From Pseudomonas sp. Irchel 3E20 (lineage in GTDB: Bacteria > Pseudomonadota > Gammaproteobacteria > Pseudomonadales > Pseudomonadaceae), in assembly GCF_900187645.1 (NCBI RefSeq), contig NZ_FYEE01000008.1, forward strand, positions 62,001 through 126,000: a stretch of 64,000 nucleotides of DNA, in the 5' to 3' direction. The notes under the pieces are model-generated. The model was not told where the DNA came from. It searched no databases and saw only the letters and a list, made by a program, of their open reading frames with translations. The position numbers and the translations under genes are program-made. Positions 16,953 through 25,414 of the stretch are shown here, in pieces (the first letter of the stretch is position 1; every line of letters starts with the position of its first letter).

Positions 16953-18653
16953 TCAGAAAAACAGGTCGACCCGGAAATACACCGGACGCTCACGTTTTTC
17001 GATAATGCCGGGCCGTTCCAGCGAGCGGGCGAAGCTCACGGAAGTGGCCAGGTACTTGCCCCGGGCGTTGAACTCCAGGGCGTTGCCGCTCATGCGGCCA
17101 TGTACTTCGCGCGCCTCGGGGGACAGGTTGCGCCCCTCGATCACACCAACGTCGTAGGCAAACGCCACGCCGTATTCGTTGACCAGCGGCAGCAGCGGCT
17201 GCCAGGTCACGGCCCGGCGCCAGCGCAACTGGTTGCGCCAGTAGCCGCCGCTGTCGCCCGACAGGGTCTGGTCCTGGAAGCCGCGCACCGAGCTGACCCC
17301 GCCCAGGCTGATGCGCTGGGCACTGAACAGTTCATCTTCACTGCGCTGGCCGGTGGCCAGGCTGTCGAAGCTGAAGTTCTCGCCCCATAGCTGGAACGGC
17401 TGCAAGTAGCTCAGGGTCAGGCTGTATTTGTTGTAGCGCGACTGTGGTTCGTGGTGGCTGCTGTCGCGCTGGGCGTCCAGCGCACCGATGCCCTGCTGCC
17501 AACCGGCATCGAGGTTGACGAACGCGGTACCGATACGCCGGCCGTGGTTGAAGCTGAGCTGGGTTTCGGTGATGCGCGTGCTGGAGATGCCGATCAAGTC
17601 ATCTTCAAAGTAATTGCGCGTGCGCAGGTTGCTCAGGCCCAAGGTCATGGCGGTTTTGCTGACGTCATCGCGGTGCAGCACCCGTTCGGCGCGCAGGGCG
17701 TGGTTCTTGCTGGTGCCGTCGAAGCCGAAATCCATGCCCTGCAGTTCGCTGCGGGTGCGGTAGTAGCTCTGGCTGTAGGCGTAATTGAAGGTCCACCAGC
17801 CGTAGGGAACGCTGTAGTAGAGGCTCTGGTTATCGGAATGGCGCCAGTGGTCGCTGACCGCGTCCTGCCCGGCGCGCAGGCTCAATTGGTCGGCCAGGCC
17901 CAGGGGGCTGTCCCAGTCCAGCCCCACGCCCATCTGCTGCTGGCCGGTGCTGCGGTCGCCGTCGTTGTGGCGCGTGGCCGAGGCATGCCAGGGCTTGCTG
18001 CGCTCACCCTTGAGGCCAATGCGGCTGCCACCGACCTGCTCGCCCGGGGCCAGCTCTAGCTGCGCCTGGCGCGAGGGCAAGCGGCTGAGCTGGTCCACCA
18101 GTTGTTCCAGTTCACGCAGGTTGAGCAGTTCGCCGGTCTTGCCGGGGAAGGTCATGGCCAACTCGCGGGGGCTGGCCAGGGCGGAACTGTCGAGGCCTTC
18201 GAGGCGCCCTTCGACTACCACTATTTTCAGCACACCACCGGCCAGGTCTTGCTGCGGCAGGTAGGCGCGGGTGGTGACAAAACCCCGTTCCAGGTAGTGG
18301 TGGGTCACGGCTTTGAGCAAGGCGTTGATCTGCCCCACCGACAGGCATTGGTCCTGGTAGGGCTTGAGCAGTTGCGCACGGGCGTTGGCGTCGAGGTGCT
18401 GGGCACCGTCCAGCTCGATGGCATTGATCTGGAAGCAGCGCTCGTCGTCGGTTTTTTCCGGCACGGGGGTGGGCAAAGTCTTGCCGGGCAACTGCTGGAG
18501 CTCGTCGAGGCGCTTTTGTTGCTCTTGCAGCAATTGCTGCTGGCGGTCGCGAATCAGGTCGCGGTCACCGGGCGTCTGGAACGGAGCGGCCTGGGCCAGG
18601 GAGGTAAACACCGCACAACAAGCCAATACGTGCGTAATGCCAAAACGTGACAT
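16953..18653 (-). CDS. TpsB outer-membrane transporter (ShlB/FhaC/CdiB family)
   Basis: 566-residue outer-membrane barrel that exports the TpsA encoded 22 bp downstream. The start MSRFGITHVLACCAVFTSLA gives a signal peptide ending near AQA, with an AAGGGAATGAAGG ribosome region; the 31 codons upstream lack one. After a Gln/Leu-rich helix (about 30-60) come POTRA-like domains (CFQINAIELDGAQHL; SVGQINALLKAVTHHYLERG) and then the barrel, with the conserved SVRGF motif (GGVSSVRGFQDQTLSG) that lies in the channel-plugging loop 6. The C-terminus ends YFRVDLFF, a terminal aromatic typical of outer-membrane proteins. Order tpsB-tpsA-lipoprotein matches cdiB-cdiA-cdiI. Confidence 0.93.
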   Translation of the reverse strand: MSRFGITHVLACCAVFTSLAQAAPFQTPGDRDLIRDRQQQLLQEQQKRLDELQQLPGKTLPTPVPEKTDDERCFQINAIELDGAQHLDANARAQLLKPYQDQCLSVGQINALLKAVTHHYLERGFVTTRAYLPQQDLAGGVLKIVVVEGRLEGLDSSALASPRELAMTFPGKTGELLNLRELEQLVDQLSRLPSRQAQLELAPGEQVGGSRIGLKGERSKPWHASATRHNDGDRSTGQQQMGVGLDWDSPLGLADQLSLRAGQDAVSDHWRHSDNQSLYYSVPYGWWTFNYAYSQSYYRTRSELQGMDFGFDGTSKNHALRAERVLHRDDVSKTAMTLGLSNLRTRNYFEDDLIGISSTRITETQLSFNHGRRIGTAFVNLDAGWQQGIGALDAQRDSSHHEPQSRYNKYSLTLSYLQPFQLWGENFSFDSLATGQRSEDELFSAQRISLGGVSSVRGFQDQTLSGDSGGYWRNQLRWRRAVTWQPLLPLVNEYGVAFAYDVGVIEGRNLSPEAREVHGRMSGNALEFNARGKYLATSVSFARSLERPGIIEKRERPVYFRVDLFF

Positions 18654-18891
18654 GCCTTCATTCCCTTGAATGGCTAACTGCGGCGAATGCCGGCGTGAGT
18701 ATCGGGGCAATGCAAATGCAAATCGCCCGACTGAATCGGCGGGCATCTTAAGTGGTAAAGATTCCTACATTTACAAATGGTTGCAAAAAGGTGACGAACG
18801 GCAGTTGCCAATACGAGTGCCATCATGGCGTGCCATTACTGAGCGCCAGAGAGGGAGGAGGAAGTGGCCATACGGAGGGAAAACAGCGCCC

Positions 18892-18926
18892 CTGTGGGAG
18901 TGGGCTTGCCCGGCCCACTCCCACAG
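18892..18926. repeat. Perfect REP hairpin between psiF and tpsB
   Basis: CTGTGGGAGTGGGC (18892-18905) and its exact complement (18913-18926) form a 14-bp stem around a 7-base loop. It is the main feature of the 317-bp gap between tpsB (start 18653) and psiF (end 18971), both on the minus strand, so it is in the psiF 3' flank. The rest of the gap, nearer tpsB, is AT-rich (about 18750-18790) and likely holds the tpsBA promoter, which I could not place exactly. Confidence 0.8.
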
Positions 18927-18970
18927 AAAACACAGGGTTCATGCAGGCCGGGGCAAGGCTGCCCTTAGGG

Positions 18971-19261
18971 TTATTTTTTCTTCAGGCACTCGCTCATGAA
19001 GGCTTTGCGCGCATCGCCCTTGAGGGCCTGGGTGGTGGCGGTGGCATTGCAGGTTTTCATCCGTTCCTGAGGTGTGGCGGCCGCGGCGGGGGCGGCTTTG
19101 AGGCAGGTGCTCATGAAGGCTTTGCGCTCGTCGCCCTTGAGGGTCTTGGCGCTGGCCTCGGCGTTGCACGTGGTCATTTTGTTTTGCTGCGCGGTGGCGG
19201 CAAACCCCTGGGAGCACAGCAGCAAACCCATCATCAACAAAGGGACATGCAGCATCTTCAT
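18971..19261 (-). CDS. psiF: PsiF family protein
   Basis: 96 residues. A signal peptide (MKMLHVPLLMMGLLLCSQGF, cleavage after AA) is followed by two copies of the PsiF repeat, each CNA-x4-LKGDxRKAFMSxCLK, separated by an Ala/Pro linker. PsiF was named for phosphate-starvation induction in E. coli; its function is unknown. The start is set by AGGAG eight bases upstream. No Pho box was identified by eye. Confidence 0.88.
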   Translation of the reverse strand: MKMLHVPLLMMGLLLCSQGFAATAQQNKMTTCNAEASAKTLKGDERKAFMSTCLKAAPAAAATPQERMKTCNATATTQALKGDARKAFMSECLKKK

Positions 19262-19332
19262 GGCGTTTTCTCCTGGTCGCCGCAGCAAGGAGCGCGGCCT
19301 CCCTGGCAGTGTAGACAAACGCCGTTACACCT

Positions 19333-20112
19333 TCACCGGCTCTGCAACCGGTACTGCTGGGGCGTGCACCCGGCCTGGCGCTGGAACATCGCGATAAACG
19401 CCGAAGCGCTGCTGTAGCCCATGTCGAACGCCACTTCCTGGATGCTGCGGGCACTGTCCAGCGCCTCCAGGGCCGCCAGAAACCGTGCCCGCAAGCGCCA
19501 CTCGCCAAAGCTCATGCCCAACTCGCGCACGCACTGGCGCGCCAGGGTGCGTTCGCTGACGTGCACCCCGGCGGCCCACTCGGCCAGCGGCCGGTTGTCC
19601 GCCGGGTCCGCGAGCAAGGCGCGCAGCACCTGGCTTAGCAGCGGGCCGCTGGCGTAGGGCAGGTAAGCGGTGTGCACCGGGGCTTGCTGCAATTGGTCCA
19701 CCAGCACCTGGGCCAAACGCACGTCGGCGGGGCGTTCGGGGATTTGCACGTCGCGGGCGGCGAAGTCTTTGAGGATCGCCTTGAGGATGTCGCTGATGGC
19801 CAGGGTGCAGGCCTGCGCCGGCAGGTCCTGGCACAGCGCCGGGGCCAGGCATACGGCGCGGTAGGCAATGGGCTGGCTGCTGTGGAAGCTGTGTTCGGTG
19901 TGCGGCGGCACCCACAAGGCGTAGTGCGGCGGCGACATGAAGCGCTGGCCGCCGATCTGCATGTGCATCACGCCGTGGGCCGAATATTCCAGGGTGCCCC
20001 AGGGGTGGCGGTGCGCCAGGGCATGGCTGTGGGCAGCGAAGTCGGCGTAGCGAAAGTACACCGGCGACGGCAGGCCACGCAGGTGGAGTACATCAATGGG
20101 CTTTTTACGCAT
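19333..20112 (-). CDS. AraC-family regulator with N-terminal cupin domain
   Basis: 259 residues: a cupin sensor domain (about 25-130, with HAHRHPWGTLEYSAHG-like histidines) and a C-terminal double helix-turn-helix (about 160-259; VSERTLARQCVRELGMSFGEWRLRAR cut, then IQEVAFDMGYSSASAFIAMFQRQ). The start at MRKKPIDV is chosen because it gives the canonical N-terminus; the ribosome site is weak. It is divergent from an EamA exporter across 96 bp that holds a strong inverted repeat, so it most likely controls that exporter. The arrangement resembles NimR/NimT of E. coli in layout; the ligand is unknown. Confidence 0.9.
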   Translation of the reverse strand: MRKKPIDVLHLRGLPSPVYFRYADFAAHSHALAHRHPWGTLEYSAHGVMHMQIGGQRFMSPPHYALWVPPHTEHSFHSSQPIAYRAVCLAPALCQDLPAQACTLAISDILKAILKDFAARDVQIPERPADVRLAQVLVDQLQQAPVHTAYLPYASGPLLSQVLRALLADPADNRPLAEWAAGVHVSERTLARQCVRELGMSFGEWRLRARFLAALEALDSARSIQEVAFDMGYSSASAFIAMFQRQAGCTPQQYRLQSR

Positions 20113-20135
20113 GCTGTCCGGTTCCAGGGGCGGGT

Positions 20136-20169
20136 TGTCCGGTTGCGAGTATAGGCGCGCAACCGGACA
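20136..20169. promoter_or_regulatory. Operator between the AraC regulator and the EamA exporter
   Basis: TGTCCGGTTGCG (20136-20147) and CGCAACCGGACA (20158-20169) are a perfect 12-bp inverted repeat with a 10-bp spacer. A third half-site, TGTCCGGTT, is at 20115-20123, just upstream of the regulator's own start codon. A -10-like GATAAT (20174-20179) for the exporter lies right beside the right arm, and TATACT (minus strand, 20148-20153) could be the -10 of the regulator, inside the spacer. Binding here would cover both promoters. Confidence 0.8.
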
Positions 20170-20208
20170 GGCGGATAATCGCCCCTCATCACGCTTATGG
20201 TTGACCCG

Positions 20209-21096
20209 ATGCAATACGCTTTTCCGTTATTGGCAATTTTTATCTGGGCCGGGAACACGGTCATCAACAAACTCGCCGTGGGGGCGATTTTTCCCGCCGA
20301 GATCGGTTTCTACCGCTGGTTGCTCGCCGCCCTGCTGTTCACGCCGTTCATGCTCAAGCAGGTTTTCGCCCATTGGCCGACGATCCGCCCCAACTTGGCC
20401 AAAATCGCCGTACTGGGCGTGCTGGGCATGGCGGTGTACCAGAGCCTGGCGTACTTCGCCGCGGCCCTGACCACGGCCACCAACATGGGCATCATTTTGT
20501 CGCTGATGCCGCTGATGTCCCTGGCGATGGCCATTGCCAGCCTTGGCCAGCGCCTCACGGCCGGTGCCCTGGCGGGGGCGCTGTTGTCGTTCGCCGGGGT
20601 GTTGGTGGTGGTGTCGAGCGGCAGCGTCGATGTGCTGCTGCAACAGGGCATCAACCTGGGCGACGCGATGATGCTGGTGGCCACCCTGGCCTACGCGGTC
20701 TACAGCACCCTGCTGAAAAAATGGCAATTGCGCCTGCCGCCGCTGGTGCTGCTGTATTTGCAGGTTCTGGTGGCGGTGGTGGTGCTGTTCCCGCTGTATT
20801 GGGCCGGGGACAAAACCGGGCTCAACGCCGGCAATATCCCCCTGGTGCTGTACGCCTGCCTGCTGGCCTCGATGCTGGCGCCGCTGGCCTGGATGCAAGC
20901 GGTGATCCGCCTGGGCCCGAGCCGCACCACGCTGTTTTTCAACCTGCTGCCGCTGATTACCGCGCTGATTGCCGCCGGGGTGCTGCATGAGCAATTGGCG
21001 CTGTTCCACCTGGTGGGCGGTTTGCTGACCCTGGGCGGGGTGATCGTCTCCGAGCGCTGGACCACCGAGCTGCGGGTGCGCCGCGCCCTGGCCTAG
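20209..21096 (+). CDS. EamA-family (DMT superfamily) transporter
   Basis: 295 residues with about ten membrane helices made of two EamA repeats; begins MQYAFPLLAIFIWAGNTVIN, and the second repeat starts near GDAMMLVATLAYAVYSTLLK. These permeases usually export metabolites or drugs; no substrate can be read. An ATG four codons upstream is an alternative start, and neither has a clear ribosome site. Its stop overlaps that of the convergent lipase gene: both TAG codons come from one CTAG. Likely regulated by the divergent AraC protein. Confidence 0.88.
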   Translation: MQYAFPLLAIFIWAGNTVINKLAVGAIFPAEIGFYRWLLAALLFTPFMLKQVFAHWPTIRPNLAKIAVLGVLGMAVYQSLAYFAAALTTATNMGIILSLMPLMSLAMAIASLGQRLTAGALAGALLSFAGVLVVVSSGSVDVLLQQGINLGDAMMLVATLAYAVYSTLLKKWQLRLPPLVLLYLQVLVAVVVLFPLYWAGDKTGLNAGNIPLVLYACLLASMLAPLAWMQAVIRLGPSRTTLFFNLLPLITALIAAGVLHEQLALFHLVGGLLTLGGVIVSERWTTELRVRRALA

Positions 21097-21983
21097 AGGC
21101 CGGCCAGGTGCAGGCGTTGGGCATGCTCGACGAACAGGCGGATCGGCTCGGCGCCCTTGCCCACCAGACCCAGGGATTGGTTGACGATGTCGAAGTGATC
21201 CAACGGGTAGTCGTCGCCAATCACCGTGCCCAGGTGGGAGCTGTAGCGCCCGACCATGCCATCGCAATGCCCGGCCTCGCGCACGAAGGTCTTGGCAAAT
21301 AGCCGGCAGGAGCGGTTGGTGCCGTCGAACAGGTTGCGCCCGCGGTCGGTTTTGCCCGGTTGCAGAGTGCCGGACCAGGAGTAATAGCGCACGCCGTTGA
21401 CCTCCTCGGCGCCCTGCCCGCCCCAGGTGTCGGGCAGGCCTTGGGGGTACTGGCGGTTGAACAGCGCCACCCCTTCGCAGGTCAAGGATTGGTGCGAGGC
21501 GTGGACGTCCACCGGCAGTTTCGGCCCGCGGTAGCCGGTTTCCAGCAGGCTCATCAACGCACCAATGCCGCGCAGCAGCGCACTGAGCAAGCGCCCCTTG
21601 ACGCTGTCGGCCGGGTAATGGCGTTGCAGGTAGTCCGCCAGCTCCGAGCCGTGGTTGGGGCCGGCCACCGAGGTCACCGAGGCCACCCAATCCGGGCGCT
21701 TGGCCGCCGCATAGCGGGCTGTGAGCGCGCCTTGGCTGTGGCCGATGAGGTTGACCTTGGCGGCGCCGGTTTGCTGCAAGATCCGCTCGACCTGCGCCAG
21801 CAACTGCTCGCCGCGCACCTCGCTGCTGTTGAGCGGCGACACCTGCACCGCAAACACCGTCGCCCCGCCCCGGCGCAGCGCGCCGAGGATGCCGTACCAG
21901 TAGGGGTACAGCAGCAAGCGGACAAACCCCAGCATCCCGGGGACCAGGACCAGCGGATAACGGGGAGCGAGTGGGCTGGGCAT
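21093..21983 (-). CDS. Lipase family I-like alpha/beta hydrolase without a signal peptide
   Basis: 296 residues related to Pseudomonas family I.1/I.2 triacylglycerol lipases: oxyanion segment YPLVLVPGMLGF, a VSPLNSSEVRGEQLL block, the nucleophile in NLIGHSQGALTARY, and DGMVGRYSSHLG plus PLDHFDIVNQ for the catalytic Asp and His. The start has AAGGAGG seven bases upstream, so it is secure. The product begins MPSPLAPRYPLVLVPG with no signal peptide, and no lipase foldase gene is adjacent; an intracellular esterase or lipase is therefore likely. Exported I.1 lipases usually carry GHSHG; here it is GHSQG. Confidence 0.85.
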   Translation of the reverse strand: MPSPLAPRYPLVLVPGMLGFVRLLLYPYWYGILGALRRGGATVFAVQVSPLNSSEVRGEQLLAQVERILQQTGAAKVNLIGHSQGALTARYAAAKRPDWVASVTSVAGPNHGSELADYLQRHYPADSVKGRLLSALLRGIGALMSLLETGYRGPKLPVDVHASHQSLTCEGVALFNRQYPQGLPDTWGGQGAEEVNGVRYYSWSGTLQPGKTDRGRNLFDGTNRSCRLFAKTFVREAGHCDGMVGRYSSHLGTVIGDDYPLDHFDIVNQSLGLVGKGAEPIRLFVEHAQRLHLAGL

Positions 21984-22203
21984 GGGCGGCCTCCTTGGGT
22001 TCACGCAAAGTGCCCATCCTAGACGCAAGGGCCGGGCCAAGGGCAAGCATCGCGGTAGTAGATGACAAATCCCACAGCAGGGCACGATCTTGGCCCATAT
22101 CCGATAAAACTTTTCGCCCCGCCCATGACTCACAACCTAGGTAACCCCTTTTGCGATCACGGCCCTAGAACGTGGCGCACGGATTAGCCTCCAGGAGATT
22201 GAG

Positions 22204-22737
22204 ATGAGCAATGTGCATCAGTTAACCGACGTCGCCACCCTGCGCCAGCGTGCGCGCCAGCATGTCGAAGAGGGTGCGGTGACGCACAGCTACACCGCCG
22301 ACCGCGAAGAAGTGCTGCGCCTGCTCAACGAGGCCCTGGCCACGGAGCTGGTGTGTGTACTGCGCTACAAGCGCCACTACTTCATGGCCAGCGGCCTGAA
22401 GGCCAGCGTCGCCGCCGACGAGTTCCTCGAACACGCGACCCAGGAAGCCCAACACGCCGACACACTGGCCGAACGCATCGTGCAACTGGGGGGCGAGCCG
22501 GAGTTCAACCCGGACCTGCTGTCCAAGCACTCCCACGCCCAGTACGTGGCCGGCAACACCCTCAAGGAAATGGTCTACGAAGACCTGGTGGCCGAACGCA
22601 TCGCCATCGACAGCTACCGGGAAATGATCCAGTTCATCGGCGACCAAGACTCCACCACCCGCCGCATCCTGGAAGACATCCTCGCCCAGGAAGAAGAACA
22701 CGCCGACGACATGGCGGACATCCTCAAAGACCTCTGA
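22204..22737 (+). CDS. Ferritin-like (bacterioferritin-related) protein
   Basis: 177 residues forming a four-helix ferritin-like bundle. Iron-ligand motifs are visible: E in LLNEALATELV, EAQH (HATQEAQHADTLAERI), E in LVAERIAIDSYREMI and EEEH (ILAQEEEHADDMADIL). It resembles P. aeruginosa PA4880, annotated as a probable bacterioferritin. A ribosome site CAGGAGATTGAG precedes the ATG. A role in iron storage or detoxification is expected of the family; the haem ligand Met of true bacterioferritins was not checked. Confidence 0.88.
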   Translation: MSNVHQLTDVATLRQRARQHVEEGAVTHSYTADREEVLRLLNEALATELVCVLRYKRHYFMASGLKASVAADEFLEHATQEAQHADTLAERIVQLGGEPEFNPDLLSKHSHAQYVAGNTLKEMVYEDLVAERIAIDSYREMIQFIGDQDSTTRRILEDILAQEEEHADDMADILKDL

Positions 22738-22809
22738 TGCCCCTCTCCCCGCGAGAGATCCTGAGCGTTGAGGGCAAACCCTCAACCCTCAATTGGGCGC
22801 AGTTCCCCT

Positions 22810-22953
22810 GTGGGAGCGGGCCTTGCCCGCGATGAGGCCGGGACAGGCGACGCACTTCTGGCACTTGGAGTGCTGTCATCGCGAGCAGGCTGCTCGCGAT
22901 GACAGCACTGAGTGGCGGTGACGAAGGGTAACCGTAAGACAGTAGCTCCCACA
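22810..22953. repeat. Composite REP cluster, copy 2
   Basis: Between the convergent ferritin-like gene and asmA. A REP (22810-22838, TGTGGGAGCGGGCCTTGCCC cut) is followed by a copy of the 77-bp element ending AGTAGCTCCCACA at 22953. The shared internal stretch is CACTGAGTGGCGGTGACGAA. In this copy the left end of the element has become a long perfect inverted repeat (22869-22909). Confidence 0.75.
22869..22909. repeat. 19-bp perfect inverted repeat
   Basis: AGTGCTGTCATCGCGAGCA (22869-22887) and its exact complement (22891-22909) are separated by three bases (GGC), giving a 41-base hairpin in RNA or a cruciform in DNA. It sits inside composite REP cluster 2 in the intergenic space of two convergent genes, where it may act as a bidirectional 3' stem-loop. 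Confidence 0.85.
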
Positions 22954-22979
22954 TTTGGCGCCAGCTCCCCTTGGCTTGA

Positions 22980-25049
22980 TTAACCTTTCACCGTCTTCGG
23001 CGCCTTGCCCGCTTTCATCTGTTCCAGCAACGGCGCGCATTGGTTGGGTTCGCCGCCGCTGGGGGCGACCAGGGCCAGCAGGCCCGCGGCCGGGCCGGCG
23101 ATCACGCCCAACGCCACCATCCCCGCGCCACGCAGCATCAACGGCACAGCCTTGACCCCCGCCGCAGGCTTGATGAACGGGCCACGCACGTACAGCGGCG
23201 AGCGCAGGGAAAACAGGCGCAGGCCCTTGGACTCCGGGCTGATGGTCAGGTCCAGTTGCTCGCTGGCCATGTTCGCTGTGCCGTCGATGTAGATAATCGC
23301 GTTCTCGGTGTCGAAGACGAACAGGCGCGTGGTCGCCAGGCCCGTCTTGATGCCGACATCCGCCGCCGCGCAATTGATCTTCACCTCCTTGTCGCCAAAG
23401 ATTTTCCCCACCACGTAGTTGCCCACGTTAAGCCCGGCCAGTTCCATCAGTTCGCGGCTGATGGCGCCATCGTTGATGAGCATTTTCAGGTCGCCGTTGG
23501 CGCTGCCCAGCAGGGCCGCTACCGAGTTGCCGGTGCCGGCGATATCGGCGTCGCCGTTGAGTTCGCCGAAGCTGGTTTTCATCGGCTCGAAGGTGGGGAA
23601 CAACTGTTTGAGTTTGAAATTGCGCGCCGTCAGCCTGGCCCGCCCTTGCAGCGGCGTGGCGCGGCCGTCGAGGCGGATCTGCGCGTCGAGCTTGCCGCCC
23701 GCCACGCCAAAGCGCAGGGGTTCGAGGCGCAGTTGCCCGGCGTCGAGGATCAGGTGGGTATAGAGGTCGGTAAAGGGCAACTCGGCGCTGTGGACGATGC
23801 GTTTGCCGGTGAACTCCACATCGGCGTCCATCACCGCCCAGCGCTCGGTGCGAAATTCTTCCACCGGCAGCACCTTGGTCGGCGGTTGCTTGCTCGCCGC
23901 CCCGCGGGCCTTTTGTTCGGCGTTGGAGTCGGCGCCGATCAGCGGCGCGAGGTCGTCCATCAACAGCTGGTTGGACACCAGCGCGCCGCTGAGCTTGGGC
24001 CGTGGCGTGCTGGCGACGTAGGCCAGGTCGCCATGGATATCGCTGTTGCCGATCTTGCCGTTGAAGCCCTGGTAGCGGAACACCGCACCGCCCGGCTCGC
24101 GCAGCTTGGCGCTGAGGTGGCCGTCGGTGGCGTAGGGCGGCGAATCCGGCAGGGTCACGCCGGTCAACGGGTAGAGGTTGGCCAGGCTGTTGCCGGCCAG
24201 TTTCAGGCGCAAATCCAGCGCCCCCAGGTTTAGCGGGTCGGTCAGGGTGCCGGCCAGCTCGATGCGGGTGTCAGCCACCTTGACCTGGGCCTGCAACGGG
24301 AACGGGCGCGCCGCGTCTTGCAGCGCCAGCAGGCCGCCGACCTTGCCCGCACCGCTCAAGGGCTGGTTGCGGTAGGTGCCCTTGACCTTCAAGGCGAAGG
24401 CGTAGTCCTGGGGTGTGGCGCCCTGGGCGCTGGCCTTTTTCGCGGTTTTGTCGCCGACGATCTCGCTGAAGGCGATGGGCTTGCCCAATGGGTCGATCAG
24501 CAGGTCGAGGCGGGTGTTCAGGCTCTGGTCGTTGAGGGTGACGTGGCCTTTGTCGAACCCGATGGCGCCGATGTCTACCACCCAGTTGGAGGGTTCGGCG
24601 TCGGGGGGTTTCGGGTCGAAGGTGAAGGTCCAGTTGGCGCGGCCATCGGCCAGGCGTTCGAGGGCGGCGTTGGGCTCGGTGAGGTCGATACGCGGGATGC
24701 TCACCCGTTGCGCCAGCAATGCCAGGGGTGAGAGACGCAACTCCACCCGTTTGAGGCTGACCATCTGTGCGTTTTTTGACCAATCCGGGTTGCCCAGGGT
24801 CAGGTCTTCGGCGATCACGTGGGGCCACGGCACCCAGGCGCGCCAGCCGCCTTCGTCGGGCTCGCGCTGCCACACCACCGCCAGGTTGCCGTTGATGGCG
24901 AACGCCCGGTGCAACTCTTCGGACACCTTGGCGTTGAGGGACGGCTTGATGCGGTTCCAGTCAAAAAACGCGATAACCAGCACCAGCACCGCCAGCAGCA
25001 GTAGCAGGGTGGAAAGGCTCCAGAGGACAAACTTGCGGGGGCGCGTCAT
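22980..25049 (-). CDS. AsmA family protein
   Basis: 689 residues, one N-terminal membrane helix (about 6-30, FVLWSLSTLLLLLAVLVLVI) and a long periplasmic region of AsmA type (VKGTYRNQPLSGAGKVGG, LDLRLKLAGNSLANLYPLTG, GNSVAALLGSANGDLKMLIN). AsmA-like proteins bridge the periplasm and are linked to phospholipid transport and outer-membrane assembly. The start MTRPRKF is set by a CAGGAGAAG ribosome site; the longer frame upstream is not supported. Confidence 0.92.
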   Translation of the reverse strand: MTRPRKFVLWSLSTLLLLLAVLVLVIAFFDWNRIKPSLNAKVSEELHRAFAINGNLAVVWQREPDEGGWRAWVPWPHVIAEDLTLGNPDWSKNAQMVSLKRVELRLSPLALLAQRVSIPRIDLTEPNAALERLADGRANWTFTFDPKPPDAEPSNWVVDIGAIGFDKGHVTLNDQSLNTRLDLLIDPLGKPIAFSEIVGDKTAKKASAQGATPQDYAFALKVKGTYRNQPLSGAGKVGGLLALQDAARPFPLQAQVKVADTRIELAGTLTDPLNLGALDLRLKLAGNSLANLYPLTGVTLPDSPPYATDGHLSAKLREPGGAVFRYQGFNGKIGNSDIHGDLAYVASTPRPKLSGALVSNQLLMDDLAPLIGADSNAEQKARGAASKQPPTKVLPVEEFRTERWAVMDADVEFTGKRIVHSAELPFTDLYTHLILDAGQLRLEPLRFGVAGGKLDAQIRLDGRATPLQGRARLTARNFKLKQLFPTFEPMKTSFGELNGDADIAGTGNSVAALLGSANGDLKMLINDGAISRELMELAGLNVGNYVVGKIFGDKEVKINCAAADVGIKTGLATTRLFVFDTENAIIYIDGTANMASEQLDLTISPESKGLRLFSLRSPLYVRGPFIKPAAGVKAVPLMLRGAGMVALGVIAGPAAGLLALVAPSGGEPNQCAPLLEQMKAGKAPKTVKG

Positions 25050-25194
25050 TGCACACTTCTCCTGATGACAACGGAACGCCCGGAAGCTGGCGCCCATGAG
25101 GAACAGTAGGCGAAGAATCACCCGGGGATAAAAACTACGACTGGCAAACGGCCCGCAAGGTTTAACTGGACCTGCATTTAAAGCCGCGCCCCTG

Positions 25195-25380
25195 TGTGGG
25201 AGCGGGCCCGCCCGCGATGGGGCCGGTACACCCACATCGCTACTGCCTGGCCCACCGCCATCGCGGGCAAGGCCCGCTCCCACAGTTGAACTGTGGTGTG
25301 CCTCTGTGGGAGCGAGCCTGCTCGCAATGGCGGTACTGAGTGGCGGTGACGAAGGGTAGCGGTAAGGCCGTTGCTCCCAC
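25195..25380. repeat. Composite REP cluster, copy 3
   Basis: A REPIN (two REPs in opposite orientation, 25195-25284), a short spacer containing CAGTTGAACTGTGGTGTG, and a copy of the 77-bp element (25305-25380). It fills most of the 365-bp gap between asmA and the upstream exonuclease gene, both on the minus strand; the remaining part nearer asmA shows no other recognisable feature. Confidence 0.78.
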
Positions 25381-25414
25381 GCCTACAGAAAACAACAGGC
25401 TGGGTTCGAGGCCG

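Noticed and set aside
18939..19508. 189-codon minus-strand frame over psiF
   Set aside because: Out of frame with psiF, which has a signal peptide, a ribosome site and two conserved repeats.
20227..22098. 623-codon minus-strand frame across EamA and the lipase
   Set aside because: It covers two real genes in wrong frames and reads as Arg/Pro/Gln low-complexity sequence.
22879..22953. CRISPR-like array from the repeated REP sequences
   Set aside because: Repeats are palindromic, dispersed over the window and not regularly spaced; no cas genes are present.
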